From contig NC_012993.1 in NCBI RefSeq assembly GCF_000026365.1, positions 806,001-870,000 on the forward strand: a stretch of 64,000 nt of DNA, read 5' to 3'. Below are positions 1-9,688 of the stretch, one piece after another. Under the pieces are notes generated by a model, which saw nothing but the letters and a program-made list of their open reading frames with translations, had not been told where the DNA came from and ran no database searches. Origin of the DNA: Zygosaccharomyces rouxii (lineage: Eukaryota > Ascomycota > Saccharomycetes > Saccharomycetales > Saccharomycetaceae). How positions within the stretch are numbered: position 1 is the stretch's first letter; each line of letters begins with the position of its first letter. The position numbers were made by a program, and so were the translations under genes.

Positions 1-861
1 GAATACCAATACAGATTTACAGAAGATGCCAGGGACCAACTAAAGCGATTCGTGAACGATAATATTTTGAAATGTTCGATTGATTTGCATTCCACGACAA
101 ATTTCGAAGAAGGAATCCAGTTTGCCGAAAATTGTGTTGCTTTTCCTGATTTACTCCTTCTTGTGGAGAATTTCAACGAAGACAAGCGCATATACCCTTG
201 CCATCTTGCAATACTAAGTCGTGCCAACTATTTCAGGATGATGTTTAGCCTTCCCATGGAAGAAAAGGCGACTTATCAAGAATATAAAGATTTCAAAGAC
301 TCACGAAGGCTGCCGCTCATATCTCTACCATCCTGTGACTTCGAAGTGGCGGAAATAATTCTCCGTTATTTATATCATGATAGCTCCGAAATTCCCTGGC
401 AATATGCAATTGATGTATTACTGATGGCGGATTTTCTACTTGAAGACAGGATGAAATCCATGGCCGCTGTTGTAATGACGCAATCGAAAGATTTCCTCGA
501 AAAGCATTCAATCTTTGATATACTCTATGTTGCCTGGGAAACAAAAATGGAGCGTTTGGAACAATTTGCCGCTAAAGTAATTGCCTTTGATCTAAAGAAT
601 TATACTAAGGAGACTGAATTGAAAAATGCTATAATAAAATCCTCTCAGATGATCTCTGTGAGGGAGGAAACCGATACGATCGAGCTTGTAGACGACATAA
701 GATTTTATCTTCTAGAGAAATATGCCTTCGAACCAGACGATATAGACATTCTAAGTGAAGAAAAGGATATACAGCTTTTGAAAGCCTCAGGCATTCTCGA
801 CTATCAGCAGGACGTCGCAATTATAGACAATCTCTTGGATGAGCTAACTCTCCAAGCCTAA
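1..861 (+). CDS. YIL001W: BTB/POZ-domain protein, YIL001W-like (5' end outside window)
   Basis: The frame is open from base 1 and ends with TAA at 859-861, so 286 C-terminal residues are visible and the start lies upstream. A BTB/POZ-type segment begins around visible residue 48 (hydrophobic LLLLVENF, then HLAILSRANYFRMMF) and runs to about residue 145. The S. cerevisiae relative YIL001W is about 510 residues with ankyrin repeats before the BTB part; that N-terminal half would lie outside this window. BTB proteins often act as adaptors, but the yeast protein has no assigned function that I know. The neighbours support the call: in S. cerevisiae YIL001W is the last gene before CEN9, and a centromere follows here after one more gene. 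The first in-frame ATG inside the window is not the real start. Confidence 0.88.
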   Translation, partial: EYQYRFTEDARDQLKRFVNDNILKCSIDLHSTTNFEEGIQFAENCVAFPDLLLLVENFNEDKRIYPCHLAILSRANYFRMMFSLPMEEKATYQEYKDFKDSRRLPLISLPSCDFEVAEIILRYLYHDSSEIPWQYAIDVLLMADFLLEDRMKSMAAVVMTQSKDFLEKHSIFDILYVAWETKMERLEQFAAKVIAFDLKNYTKETELKNAIIKSSQMISVREETDTIELVDDIRFYLLEKYAFEPDDIDILSEEKDIQLLKASGILDYQQDVAIIDNLLDELTLQA

Positions 862-910
862 AGTTTGATATATATGACATAAAGTATTTACTCTAATTCG
901 GAATAATTTT

Positions 911-1594
911 TTAAGGTTTCTCTGGTTTTTTGTAAGTATCTGGCAACCAAGATTGATCTACAGCAACAGGCTTCGCATTTTTAGCAGGTTTTCTTTTGGT
1001 TTCAGATTTGTCAAACGTGATGAAGGCATAAGTAGCACCTGCAATCAATAGGCCGAGAAGTATCTGCACGGATAAGAAGCTTGGGTTAAAGAAAGATAGT
1101 GGAGGAGGGTTGACAGTAATTAAAAGAGGGCGGATTCCTACTCTCAAGGGCTCACCATCCTTCATCACGTTCAAAACTGGCAACATGTAAAAGTTACCTT
1201 CTGGAAGGATCAATTGCACACCTGCTTGAAAGTTAGCAGTTTCGTTCACGCCAATTGGAACAGGTCCAATTGGTTGCTCGGTAATGTTAGCGACCTGATA
1301 ACCGTCTGGTGTCGAAATAACGCTACCAGCGACACCAACAACGCTCACATTGACCTTCTCGTTGTTGGTAAACGAATAATTAAATGTCGCAACCTCTTGC
1401 ATTGAGAACTCCACACCTCTGGATAGATCAGTGTCTAAGTGTTCGAGAATATTGTAGCCAACATCAAAATCAATGGTAGAAGGCTCCTCAACAGCGGTTT
1501 CGTTCGAAGAACTTTCAACATCAACCGATTCAGAAGATGCCAATGCTAGAAATGCATTAACTAGCAGGAACAGTGTCAATTGGAAAAGCTTCAT
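911..1594 (-). CDS. IRC22: Irc22, ER membrane protein of the TRAP-alpha family
   Basis: 227 residues from the ATG at 1594. An upstream in-frame ATG at 1669 would add 25 residues, but the one at 1594 begins directly with a good signal peptide (MKLFQLTLFLLVNAFLALAS), so I chose it. An acidic luminal region follows, with NET and NIT sequons. A single membrane segment lies at about residues 172-193 after PPPLSFFNPSF, and a basic cytosolic tail ends in WLPDTYKK. This architecture and the PISFFNP/SWLPETYKK signatures match S. cerevisiae Irc22 (YEL001C), related to translocon-associated protein alpha. Convergent with YIL001W (49 bp between stops). In S. cerevisiae YEL001C abuts CEN5, and here a centromere lies immediately upstream. 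Confidence 0.9.
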   Translation of the reverse strand: MKLFQLTLFLLVNAFLALASSESVDVESSSNETAVEEPSTIDFDVGYNILEHLDTDLSRGVEFSMQEVATFNYSFTNNEKVNVSVVGVAGSVISTPDGYQVANITEQPIGPVPIGVNETANFQAGVQLILPEGNFYMLPVLNVMKDGEPLRVGIRPLLITVNPPPLSFFNPSFLSVQILLGLLIAGATYAFITFDKSETKRKPAKNAKPVAVDQSWLPDTYKKPEKP

Positions 1595-2222
1595 TTTTGA
1601 GTAGCTTAGCTTGATTTTAATGGTTACGTGTAAAAGAGTTTGTTCAAGCTCTATGTTTATAGACGCCATTGAATAAAAAAAAATAAGTTGACAGCATTAT
1701 TGCTAAAGGGTAAATTTAGTCACATGATATATTTCTAGTAATACGTTATAAGTATTATTTTTAATCTATTCTTCTAAATTTTTAAAATAATAAAATGTAA
1801 GTTAACTTATTATTTATTATTAAATAAACGTGTACAAAACAATATTTTAAACTTCTGTTTAGTTTGTGGTTTCCGAACCTTGATTTCGGCTTAAATTTTA
1901 AGAAACGATATATTAAAGCGATATCATTTACCACTCTTAGAATAATACACGTGATATATTTGCCCAACCGTTTAGATATAGCTTACATACATACGTTTAT
2001 TTACAGCAGCGAGTCATGAAAAGATAGTTTTAAACCCTATTCCATGGCCATAACGATCATGGGAATCTCTTTTGAACTTACAATAACAATTGTAATATGA
2101 ACAATATGAACAGCAACTTACCGCGGAAGAAAAAATGTGACTAACGCTCTACACTGAAAGATATGTTTTCACGCGAGGTAAAAAAAAAAAAGGCATCTTC
2201 ATTATTGATGAGAACGATGTGT
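1595..2222. other. Intergenic region holding the centromere; no gene seen
   Basis: This gap between the IRC22 start and the SGN1 3' end contains the centromere. The remainder, 1595-1718 and 1878-2222, shows only the IRC22 promoter, A-runs and the presumed SGN1 3' UTR. Short open frames here have no coding character. Confidence 0.7.
1719..1877 (+). other. CEN: Point centromere (CDEI-CDEII-CDEIII)
   Basis: Three elements appear in canonical order and spacing. CDEI is GTCACATG at 1719-1726, a perfect match to RTCACRTG, the Cbf1 site. CDEII is about 134 bp (1727-1860), roughly 85% A+T by hand count, with many A and T runs. CDEIII is AGTTTGTGGTTTCCGAA at 1861-1877; it matches the S. cerevisiae core TGTTTTTGATTTCCGAA at 14 of 17 positions and contains the essential CCG bound by the CBF3 complex. 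CDEIII may extend a few bases into the AT-rich sequence to the right. CDEII is longer than the 78-86 bp of S. cerevisiae, as expected for non-WGD relatives. The gene context agrees: it lies between orthologues of YEL001C (next to CEN5) and YIR001C (next to CEN9). Confidence 0.93.
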
Positions 2223-3092
2223 CTAATTTAATGTTTGAGCGCCATCAGAGTCTTTTAATTCTTTTCTGGGTTGCTCGTCGGATGGATTTTCATTTGATGA
2301 AAACTGTTCACCGTTCTCTAAGATCTGTTGTTGATCCACGTCTTGTCTTTGGTCATTTTGACGAGGACGGCCTTCATACTTATGGAAATGTCTTGCACCA
2401 TTACCTCTTCTTCCTCCCCGATAATTGTTCCTCTGTTTGCCTCTATAGGAATAGTTAAAACCACCAAAATGCTTGCGCTGATCAGGTTGGAAAGGATAAG
2501 GTGGAAAAAAATTCATACCCTTAAAGTCAGGAAATCCAGTATAAGTGTATCCCCATTGGTTTGGGTAATAAACCGGCCTTTGGTCTTGAGAATATCTATG
2601 ATAACCAGGTAAATTCGTTCTCTTTTTGTAAACATTTATTTTGTTCCCCTTCAATTCTGTACCATTTAGTTTTAATGCGTTCTCCTGTACCTCAGATGAT
2701 TCAAATTGAACATATGCGTAACCTTTAGGAACCCCAGTGTGCTTATCATGAAGAAGAGTAATTCTCTTAATCTCTCCACACTCTGCGAAATGTTCTTCTA
2801 TAATTTCAGGAGTGACATCAGGAGATATATTACCAACAAAGATAGAACGTGCATCAGCTTCCACTTGAAGAGTGTATTTCTCCTCTCTACTTAATTTGGG
2901 TGGTCCCTTGAGTTCAATATTGTCCTCTATTGAAAGTCCTTTCAATTGATCATCTAAAACATTTTGACCTTCTTTCTCTTGTGATTGCTCCTTACCGTCT
3001 ACAACACATCCCTCATCTTTACTCTCCATAGGCACTTCCTGCTTAGACCCACTCAATTGTTCCTGCCTTTGCGATGCCTCCTCAACCGACAT
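2223..3092 (-). CDS. SGN1: Sgn1, cytoplasmic RRM RNA-binding protein
   Basis: 289 residues, somewhat longer than S. cerevisiae Sgn1 (about 250). The N-terminus is acidic and Q-rich. One RRM spans about residues 83-160, with RNP2 IFVGNI (84-89) and RNP1 KGYAYVQF (123-130). The C-terminal tail is rich in Tyr, Arg, Gly and Asn (RGKQRNNYRGGRRGN), followed by a Gln/Asp-rich end. The RRM resembles the poly(A)-binding-protein type, and in S. cerevisiae Sgn1 is linked to translation initiation with eIF4G. In S. cerevisiae SGN1 (YIR001C) is the first gene right of CEN9; here it is also the first gene on that side of the centromere. Divergently transcribed from NOP16. Confidence 0.92.
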   Translation of the reverse strand: MSVEEASQRQEQLSGSKQEVPMESKDEGCVVDGKEQSQEKEGQNVLDDQLKGLSIEDNIELKGPPKLSREEKYTLQVEADARSIFVGNISPDVTPEIIEEHFAECGEIKRITLLHDKHTGVPKGYAYVQFESSEVQENALKLNGTELKGNKINVYKKRTNLPGYHRYSQDQRPVYYPNQWGYTYTGFPDFKGMNFFPPYPFQPDQRKHFGGFNYSYRGKQRNNYRGGRRGNGARHFHKYEGRPRQNDQRQDVDQQQILENGEQFSSNENPSDEQPRKELKDSDGAQTLN

Positions 3093-3723
3093 GATCTCTA
3101 CCTACAGTGCGTATGACTCCAAAATCAGCTGGAAGGTACTTTAATTCTTGAAATCTCGAAAATTTGTAAAACCTAGTAATAGTAGCAGAGATGAACTACT
3201 AAATGCGCTTGGAAATCGGACTAGAGCAGAAATACGAGTTATGGAATAACTAGTTCTTCAACGGCATCGAATATTACTGTTATTATTTATTATTTATTAT
3301 TTTTTTTTTTTTTTTTTCAGATTTTTCTGGTAGAGCGGCCTGAACCAGCGCTGAACATAAGCCATCTTCCGTCCTTAGTGACACAATCTAAGGTAGTATT
3401 AACCATTGTTAGTCTATGAAGGATTTCCTTCACAAACAGGCCTGTTATCCCAACCCTCAGATCCCCAATGTTCTATTTCAACCACAATTAATCTCCCACA
3501 TTTTTCATTACAGTACGATATCATACACATGTTCAAATCACATGACCAAATGAAGAATTTTTTGTTTGTCAAATTTCGACATTAAAAAATTTTGAAGATG
3601 TGAAAAATTGATGAGATGAGCTGGCTGGTCGCTAAACTGACTCGAGTTAAGAAACACTTCATCTAGAAGGATCAAGTCCCCTCTATTAAGCTAGGTAAAT
3701 CGTATTGAATATATTAAAGCACT
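3093..3723. promoter_or_regulatory. Divergent SGN1/NOP16 promoter with RRPE and PAC motifs
   Basis: About 630 bp. Close to NOP16 it carries RRPE-like elements (TAAAAAATTTTG at 3582-3593, TGAAAAATT at 3601-3609) directly followed by a PAC-type element, GATGAGATGAGCT, at 3610-3622. This pair is the established signature of yeast ribosome-biogenesis promoters (Stb3, and Dot6/Tod6). A long poly(dT) run (about 3300-3318) preceded by TTATTATTTA repeats lies nearer SGN1 and is a likely nucleosome-excluding tract. Confidence 0.8.
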
Positions 3724-4428
3724 ATGACATCTGTGAGAAGGAGAAAGATGAATAAGTCTTCCGTTGGGAAGGCTACCAGGAGGAATAAGGACCGTCAAAG
3801 AAAGATAAATATTGCAAGTAATCCTATCATCGCTGCCAATTGGGACTACAACCTTACTTTGAAGCAAAATTATAAAAGATTAGGTCTTACAGCTCAATTA
3901 CAGAAGCCTGCTGGTGGTGAAGAGGCAGACTATAGTAAAGATCAGAGAAAGGAGCCACTAGTCAAACCTGAGATAGAGGATGAAAGCGATGAAGACGATG
4001 AGGATAAGCAAGAGGAGGAAGAAAATGACAAGTCTGACGATGAGGAGGAGTTTGATGCATCTAAGATCCCTGAAGGTGAGGCCCGAATTAAACGTGATGA
4101 AAATGGTAACGTTTTAGAGGTGATTTACGGTCAAAAGAAGAACTTTGATCCTTCTGAAGATGAACAACAGAATGAAAATCAAGCTGATAATGAATCCGCC
4201 AAGACTGAAGTGGTTAGACAGTTAGAAGAAATAGCAAATGCACCAAGGGCAAAGAAGGAAAGAGATATGAGTGCACGTGAAGAAGAATGGTTAGAAAGGC
4301 TTTACAACAAACATGGAGATAACTACAGAAAGATGTTCTTTGACAATAAATTGAACATATACCAGCAGAGTGAAGGTGATCTAAGAAAAAGAATACGTGC
4401 ATGGAAAAAGAAGCACAACATTGAATAG
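3724..4428 (+). CDS. NOP16: Nop16, 60S ribosome biogenesis factor
   Basis: 234 residues, close to the S. cerevisiae length (231). The start [20 protein letters not shown] and the internal block [23 protein letters not shown] are nearly identical to Nop16 (YER002W). A central acidic stretch ([13 protein letters not shown]) and the C-terminal block [21 protein letters not shown] complete the family pattern. The protein acts in the nucleolus in pre-60S particles. The RRPE/PAC pair about 100-140 bp upstream predicts coregulation with other ribosome-biogenesis genes. Convergent with PMI40, 134 bp between stops. Confidence 0.97.
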   Translation: MTSVRRRKMNKSSVGKATRRNKDRQRKINIASNPIIAANWDYNLTLKQNYKRLGLTAQLQKPAGGEEADYSKDQRKEPLVKPEIEDESDEDDEDKQEEEENDKSDDEEEFDASKIPEGEARIKRDENGNVLEVIYGQKKNFDPSEDEQQNENQADNESAKTEVVRQLEEIANAPRAKKERDMSAREEEWLERLYNKHGDNYRKMFFDNKLNIYQQSEGDLRKRIRAWKKKHNIE

Positions 4429-4562
4429 AGGTAGTGACGCCTGACAATGACGTCACCCTTGCCTAGGTATCTTGGCATACATAGTTTTGTACATTAGAAA
4501 CTTCGTTTTGGCTACTTAATAAATAACTTTTGAGGCCAACTAATGAAACCTAAGAATGGTGA

Positions 4563-5955
4563 TCACAAACTGGTGAATGCTCTAAAGGTAGTGAAATCTG
4601 TATCTAGAGCCTTTAGATCAACTGAAGTGTTAGCTGCAATGAAGAACACGTAACCAGGTTCGGCTTTCAAAGTGGTGCCGTTGGCGGTAATCTCACCATT
4701 ACCCTTTGTGGTGATGAGAATACTTGCACCTTCTAAACCTTCGAAATGTCTTGTACCCACAGCATCCTTGAAAGTAGTGTACATCACGGCGAATTCTTCA
4801 ATAGGAGGATCAAAATTAGTGGTAACACCTGCACCGGAGCTTTTTTCCCAAGGCTTTGGTTTCATCTTCTGTTCTTCCACAGGATCGTAACTGTAAGTCA
4901 ACATAGACACTAGGTTATCCACATCCTTAAATTTTGGAGTAAAACCAGCTCTCACCACATTATCGGACGCAGCCATACATTCGACGATATCACCATTGAT
5001 GTAGGCATGTGGATCCTTAGCTCTTAAGAACATACCCTCACCAGCTTGCAGTTTACAGTGGTTCAATAGTAGACAACCACAGAACAATCCTACATCATCG
5101 GGGAATTGCTCGTTCAATCTGATAATCAATTCCGGTAAATCAGAGTTGTTGAAATCATTAGGTCTTTCATGAGCTCTTTTAACCAAATTACGAGCATTTT
5201 GGGCAACCACCTCATCAGATGCATTCATCACTTTACCAAAGACTGCTTGCAAAAGTTTTTTATTCTCTTCATCTTCAGATGAGCCTCCAACAGCACCAGA
5301 GTGAATCTTGCGTGAGAATTCGTTAGCGACTTCTTCACCAACAATGTTCCTCAGTTCTGGAATACGGTTCAATTCATCTGCAATTTCTTCCAATGGTTTA
5401 AACCCACATAATCCTTCAAAATCTGTAACTGCGAGGGCCATTTCCGGCTTATGGTTGTCATCTGGATAGTTCGTTGGATCTTGTGCACGCAAAACTTTAC
5501 CTAATGCCTTGTCTGGATGAGCTTGAATGGAAAGAACTTTGTTAATAGACAAGATTTTAAACAAGAAAGGCAAAGAGTTGGTTGTTTGAAATTTATCACA
5601 AACAGCACTACCCAAAATTTTCTTTGGATCGGTTGCAATAATGTCTCTAAGAGATTTTTTGTCATCATGACGAAGAGATGGAACCTTTGGATGGGTACCC
5701 ATCCACAATTCCGCATAGGGTTTATCCTCTTCAATTTTCAAAGATGGATCAGAATGTGATGCAAATTGAGCAACGGCAGAGGAGCTACCGATTTTACCCC
5801 AGTCATACTGTTGATAGCCTAATTACCCATATTGTTAGTTTCTGGTTTTTCTCTGGATCTCAATTCAAATGAAGAAAAAAAAATAATAATCATAATAATA
5901 GTGAAAAAATGCGCTTAAACGTACCTGCATCTAACCTGAAAAAACTGTCACTCAT
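4563..5955 (-). CDS. PMI40: Pmi40, mannose-6-phosphate isomerase (one intron)
   Basis: Spliced coding sequence: complement of 4563-5818 joined to 5925-5955, 428 residues (S. cerevisiae 429). Exon 1 encodes MSDSFFRLDA plus the first base of a Gly codon, and exon 2 resumes with YQQYDWGKIGSSSAVAQF. The enzyme interconverts fructose-6-P and mannose-6-P, feeding GDP-mannose for glycosylation and the cell wall. Metal-site motifs are visible: ELWMGTH, SIQAHPDK and NHKPEMA. The intron (5819-5924, 106 nt) has donor GTACGT, branch ACTAAC and acceptor TTAG. S. cerevisiae PMI40 has an intron at the same place. A 392-residue frame beginning at 5741 also exists, but it lacks the conserved N-terminus. Confidence 0.95.
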
Positions 5956-6530
5956 GATTGATAGCTGTTATAATACTTGAAACTCAACGAAGTCTCACTA
6001 AATTTTTGTTCAATACGGGGAAGTATTCGAACAACTGTTTATATTGTTTAGTTCAAACTCGAAGTGGACACGCTTATGTTTGAAAAAGACGCGAACTAAG
6101 TTTATAACCATCTACTAAACAGTGCAACCATGTCACGAGAGTTGAGAAACCAAATATCGATGGGATTAAGGGTGATTCAGAGGTAGTTACCTAACCCTAA
6201 TAGAGAACCCCATGAATAAAATCTTGAAGGGGAAACTATTGGTAATCAAAGGTTTACTGTGACAGTAGTTCAGCTGTTCAGCTGTAGCGTCATATTACAA
6301 GTGATTATCATCTTGGTATTCCCAATCGACTTGAAAGTGCAAATAGATCAATCAATCTAGTACAGTATACCTCTGTCTACTCTTGTCACCATTTTTCCTC
6401 TTGTCGTGTGGGAAGAGGCGGTAACGACGTGCTAGGGTTCCCTGAGAAATTAAACAATCACCGTTACTTCCATTACAACTCAATCTTAGAGAAGGAAAAA
6501 AGGCAGAAAATAATAACAACCGCACACAGA
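5956..6530. other. Divergent PMI40/FMP52 intergenic region
   Basis: About 575 bp between two divergent starts. I see AT-rich stretches, a GTTCAGCTGTTCAGCTGTAGC direct repeat near 6267-6287 and no recognisable gene. A frame runs into FMP52 from 6408, but the conserved FMP52 start is at 6531. Confidence 0.6.
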
Positions 6531-7208
6531 ATGAGCGCATTGATATTAGGAGCTACTGGTTTATGTGGTGGTTCTTTCTTGAGAAATGCCATTGCCAGCG
6601 ACAAGTTTACAGAAGTCTTTACTATCACTAGAAGGGAACTACCTTCTGATGCCGATAATGTAAAACAAATTGTTGAGACTGACAGCAGTAAGTGGGCACA
6701 ACTGTTTCCTGAAACCGGGGTTAAGTTTTACTTTAGTGCATTTGGTACCACCAGAGCAGCTGCAGGTAGTGCAGAGAATTTTTACAAGATTGATCACGAT
6801 TTAAACGTTGAATTGGCTAAAGCAGCCAAGACAAAGGGATGTACAACCATGGTATTGGTTAGCTCAGTCGGTGCTAACGAAAATTCCATGCTCCCCTACT
6901 TCAAAGATAAAGGTGAAATTGAGAGAGATATTTTAGCTCTTGATTTTGATCATACAATAATTCTACGTCCTGGTCCACTCTTGGGTAGGCAAAAGAGTAA
7001 AGGATTCCTAGATGGGATTACCTGTAAATTGAGTAGTGCTATCTATGGGACTCCATTACAATCACTGTTTAGTCATCCAGTTTATGGTGAAGATGTGGGT
7101 AAGGTTGGTGTTGATCTAGCGCTACAATCCGCGGCTCTTGGTGCAAAATCTGAAAAAGTAAGAATTGTAACATCTTCAGAAATTAGAGATATTGCATCAA
7201 AGATTTGA
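6531..7208 (+). CDS. FMP52: Fmp52, mitochondrial NAD(P)-binding Rossmann protein
   Basis: 225 residues, close to the S. cerevisiae length (231). MSALILGATGLCGGSFLRNA carries the GxTGxxG dinucleotide-binding loop at residues 7-13. VLVSSVGAN and YFKDKGEIERD resemble the SxxxY...K region of short-chain dehydrogenase-like folds, and ILRPGPLLGRQKSKG is typical of the HTATIP2/TIP30-related branch. The S. cerevisiae protein (YER004W) is found in highly purified mitochondria (outer membrane); its substrate is unknown. The start at 6531 was chosen because the Rossmann glycine loop begins six residues later; the upstream in-frame extension from 6408 has no conserved character. Same strand as YND1. Confidence 0.94.
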   Translation: MSALILGATGLCGGSFLRNAIASDKFTEVFTITRRELPSDADNVKQIVETDSSKWAQLFPETGVKFYFSAFGTTRAAAGSAENFYKIDHDLNVELAKAAKTKGCTTMVLVSSVGANENSMLPYFKDKGEIERDILALDFDHTIILRPGPLLGRQKSKGFLDGITCKLSSAIYGTPLQSLFSHPVYGEDVGKVGVDLALQSAALGAKSEKVRIVTSSEIRDIASKI

Positions 7209-7463
7209 GTTGCAAATAGCTTAAAGGATCCTTTTGCTATTTTCTTTTTTATTTTAATCCTTTATGTAGTGTTGTTATTATGTCATTTATGTATGGTTAG
7301 TTGCTTGCCGCACATGCGGATGCCGAATTCAAACTTAATAGGAACATAACTTGATTCAAACTTGATCTTTACTCAAGAATCCAAGAAGAAGCAGACAATA
7401 ATTCCCGTCAGGAAGAATAGCTGTTTAATTTGTGGGGGGGAAGCGAGTGGTTAAAGGAGTGTC

Positions 7464-9401
7464 ATGCCAAACTCAGGTAACGACCGTTATGGTATAGTAG
7501 TGGATGCCGGCTCATCGGGTTCAAGAGCTAATATCTTTAAATGGGAAGATCCGGAATCTTTGATCCACAGAAAAGAAGATCCAAATCATGGACATATCTT
7601 ACACTCTGTACCCAAGATTTATCAAGAAGATGGTTGGACAAAGAAGGTTACGCCGGGTCTTTCTTCATATGGGAACAAACCACATGAAGCATTTTCCAAG
7701 CATATTAAACCATTGCTTGAATTTGCGCAAAATATTATTCCTGCAGAAAAGATCAAAGATACCCCAATATTTATCCAAGCAACTGCTGGTATGAGAATGT
7801 TACCACCAAAGAAAAAAGACAAGATTTTAAAAAAATTGTGCAAAAGTATCAAACGTTCTACTGGTTTTCTTTTAGAAGATTGTTCATCCCAAATACAAGT
7901 AATTGATGGTGAGACTGAAGGTTTATACGGTTGGTTAGGTTTAAATTACCTGTTTGGCCATTTTAACGATTATGACACTTCAACCTCTTCACATTTTACA
8001 TTCGGATTTATGGATATGGGTGGTGCTTCTACACAAATTGCATTTGCTCCATCTGTGTCAGGTGAAGTAGAAAAACATAGAGATGATATTACTACCGTAT
8101 ACTTGAAAAGTATTAATGGTGAAGTACAAAAATGGGATGTATTTGTTAGCACTTGGCTTGGATTTGGTGCTAATGAAGCAAGGAAAAGGTATTTGGCCCA
8201 ACTGATTAACAGTTTACCAGAAAATACTAATGATCGTGATGATGACGACTTTAGTACTCTACAACTGAGCGATCCCTGCATGCCTAAAAACTGCAGGACG
8301 TCATTTGACTTTAAGAACAAAAATTTCAAAGTTTTAGGTACAGGTAATTATGAACAATGTCTGAAATCCATTTACCCGTTGTTGTTAAAGCATTTGCCAT
8401 GCATTGATGAACCTTGTCTTTTTAACGGTGTGCATGCTCCACAGATAGATTTCTATAACGACAAATTTGTTGGTACTTCAGAATATTGGTACACAGCAAA
8501 TGATGTATTCAAACTGGGCGGTGCTTACAATTTTGAAAAATTTAGCGCTCAGGTCAAGGAATTTTGTGGTAATGATTGGGATAATATTCAAGCGAACCAC
8601 CAAAAAGGGTTATACCATGATATTCCCGCGAAATTCCTGGCGGATTCATGCTTTAAAGCTAATTGGGTACTAAACGTCCTGCATGAAGGATTCGGCCTAC
8701 CTCGAGCAGGTGTTGATAAAATCGATGATATCGGTCAACATCCACTTTTCCAAAGTGCTGAAAAGATTAACGAAAGGGAGTTATCATGGACTTTGGGTAG
8801 AATATTACTCTATGCCTCTGGAGGTGTAATGGCAGGTGCAAATGATGTAACTGTTGGAGTCATGCCCAGTTCCAATTCAGCTGCAACTTCAGGAAAGAAA
8901 TTTTTAGCTGGTGCTATTGGTGCCCCACAATACGGTGGGCATCCTATCATAAGCACTTTTAAATTTGTCATGCTTCTCCTCATAGCTGTTATCTTTTGGT
9001 TTTTCTGCATTAAAAGGGGTTCAGCTTTGGAATTAAAGAACTGGATTAATAGCCTTTACATTAAGATCAAATATTCCCAACTACGGTCAGACATTCAGAC
9101 AAGATTGGAAGAAGGTACTTTGCATCGCAATGAAAACACCAGCAACAACGATGCAAATTACCCGCTAGACGACAGGGAAGGATTTAAATTCAGAAGTAAA
9201 AGTATGTTCAACATATGTGAGGATGTGCGTCAAAGTGGTCCTCGACAGCCAATTCACCAAACGCTTAGCTTCACAGGACCGCCCAACTTCCATAGTTCGT
9301 CAGCAGCATCTTCGCCGCAGGTATCAAAAGGATTGAGACCTGCTTTCTCACTAGCGGATTTTTCAAAATTCAAGGACAAAGACAGTAAACTGAATGATTA
9401 A
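7464..9401 (+). CDS. YND1: Ynd1, Golgi apyrase (NTPDase)
   Basis: 645 residues (S. cerevisiae 630). All apyrase conserved regions are present: ACR1 VVDAGSSGSRANIFKW (about residue 12), ACR2 QATAGMRML, ACR3 DGETEGLYGWLGLNYL and ACR4 GFMDMGGASTQIAF. It hydrolyses nucleoside di- and triphosphates in the Golgi lumen, converting the GDP/UDP released by glycosyltransferases to monophosphates and so supporting nucleotide-sugar exchange. A single membrane segment lies at about residues 499-517 (FVMLLLIAVIFWFF), followed by a cytosolic tail of about 125 residues rich in Ser, Asn and Pro. There is no N-terminal signal peptide, as in the S. cerevisiae protein. Confidence 0.96.
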   Translation: MPNSGNDRYGIVVDAGSSGSRANIFKWEDPESLIHRKEDPNHGHILHSVPKIYQEDGWTKKVTPGLSSYGNKPHEAFSKHIKPLLEFAQNIIPAEKIKDTPIFIQATAGMRMLPPKKKDKILKKLCKSIKRSTGFLLEDCSSQIQVIDGETEGLYGWLGLNYLFGHFNDYDTSTSSHFTFGFMDMGGASTQIAFAPSVSGEVEKHRDDITTVYLKSINGEVQKWDVFVSTWLGFGANEARKRYLAQLINSLPENTNDRDDDDFSTLQLSDPCMPKNCRTSFDFKNKNFKVLGTGNYEQCLKSIYPLLLKHLPCIDEPCLFNGVHAPQIDFYNDKFVGTSEYWYTANDVFKLGGAYNFEKFSAQVKEFCGNDWDNIQANHQKGLYHDIPAKFLADSCFKANWVLNVLHEGFGLPRAGVDKIDDIGQHPLFQSAEKINERELSWTLGRILLYASGGVMAGANDVTVGVMPSSNSAATSGKKFLAGAIGAPQYGGHPIISTFKFVMLLLIAVIFWFFCIKRGSALELKNWINSLYIKIKYSQLRSDIQTRLEEGTLHRNENTSNNDANYPLDDREGFKFRSKSMFNICEDVRQSGPRQPIHQTLSFTGPPNFHSSSAASSPQVSKGLRPAFSLADFSKFKDKDSKLND

Positions 9402-9688
9402 TAGAATATATTCTATCATAACTTCTATCATCCATAAATAAATTGGTTACTGATTGCATCTGTATTATCATTAACCATGTCACATGACAAAAAGTAAAAT
9501 CATCAAGAACGAAGCATTGTTTTTTCATCATGAAAATTTTCCGGTACATGGGATGCGATGAGATGAGATGAGCTTAAAAAAAAGAACTATATACAAGATC
9601 ATTACACATATAAATATCGAAGTAACCTTATAAATCGTTACTGTTCCCCAGTATTCATTTTAAGGTCAGTTGAAAACGTCTATTAAGA
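9402..9688. promoter_or_regulatory. NUG1 promoter with RRPE and PAC elements
   Basis: RRPE-like TGAAAATTTT at 9531-9540 and an extended PAC, GCGATGAGATGAGATGAG, at 9555-9572, 14 bp apart and about 120 bp before the NUG1 start. This is the classic ribosome-biogenesis promoter arrangement. Confidence 0.85.

Noticed and set aside
1878..2222. A second CDEIII-like element right of the centromere (TTTCGG around 1883)
   Set aside because: It lacks the surrounding TGTxxxTG...TTCCGAA context; probably just flanking sequence.
6408..6530. Upstream extension of the FMP52 frame
   Set aside because: The first conserved residues (MSALILGATGLCGG) begin at 6531 and the extension lacks targeting or conserved character.
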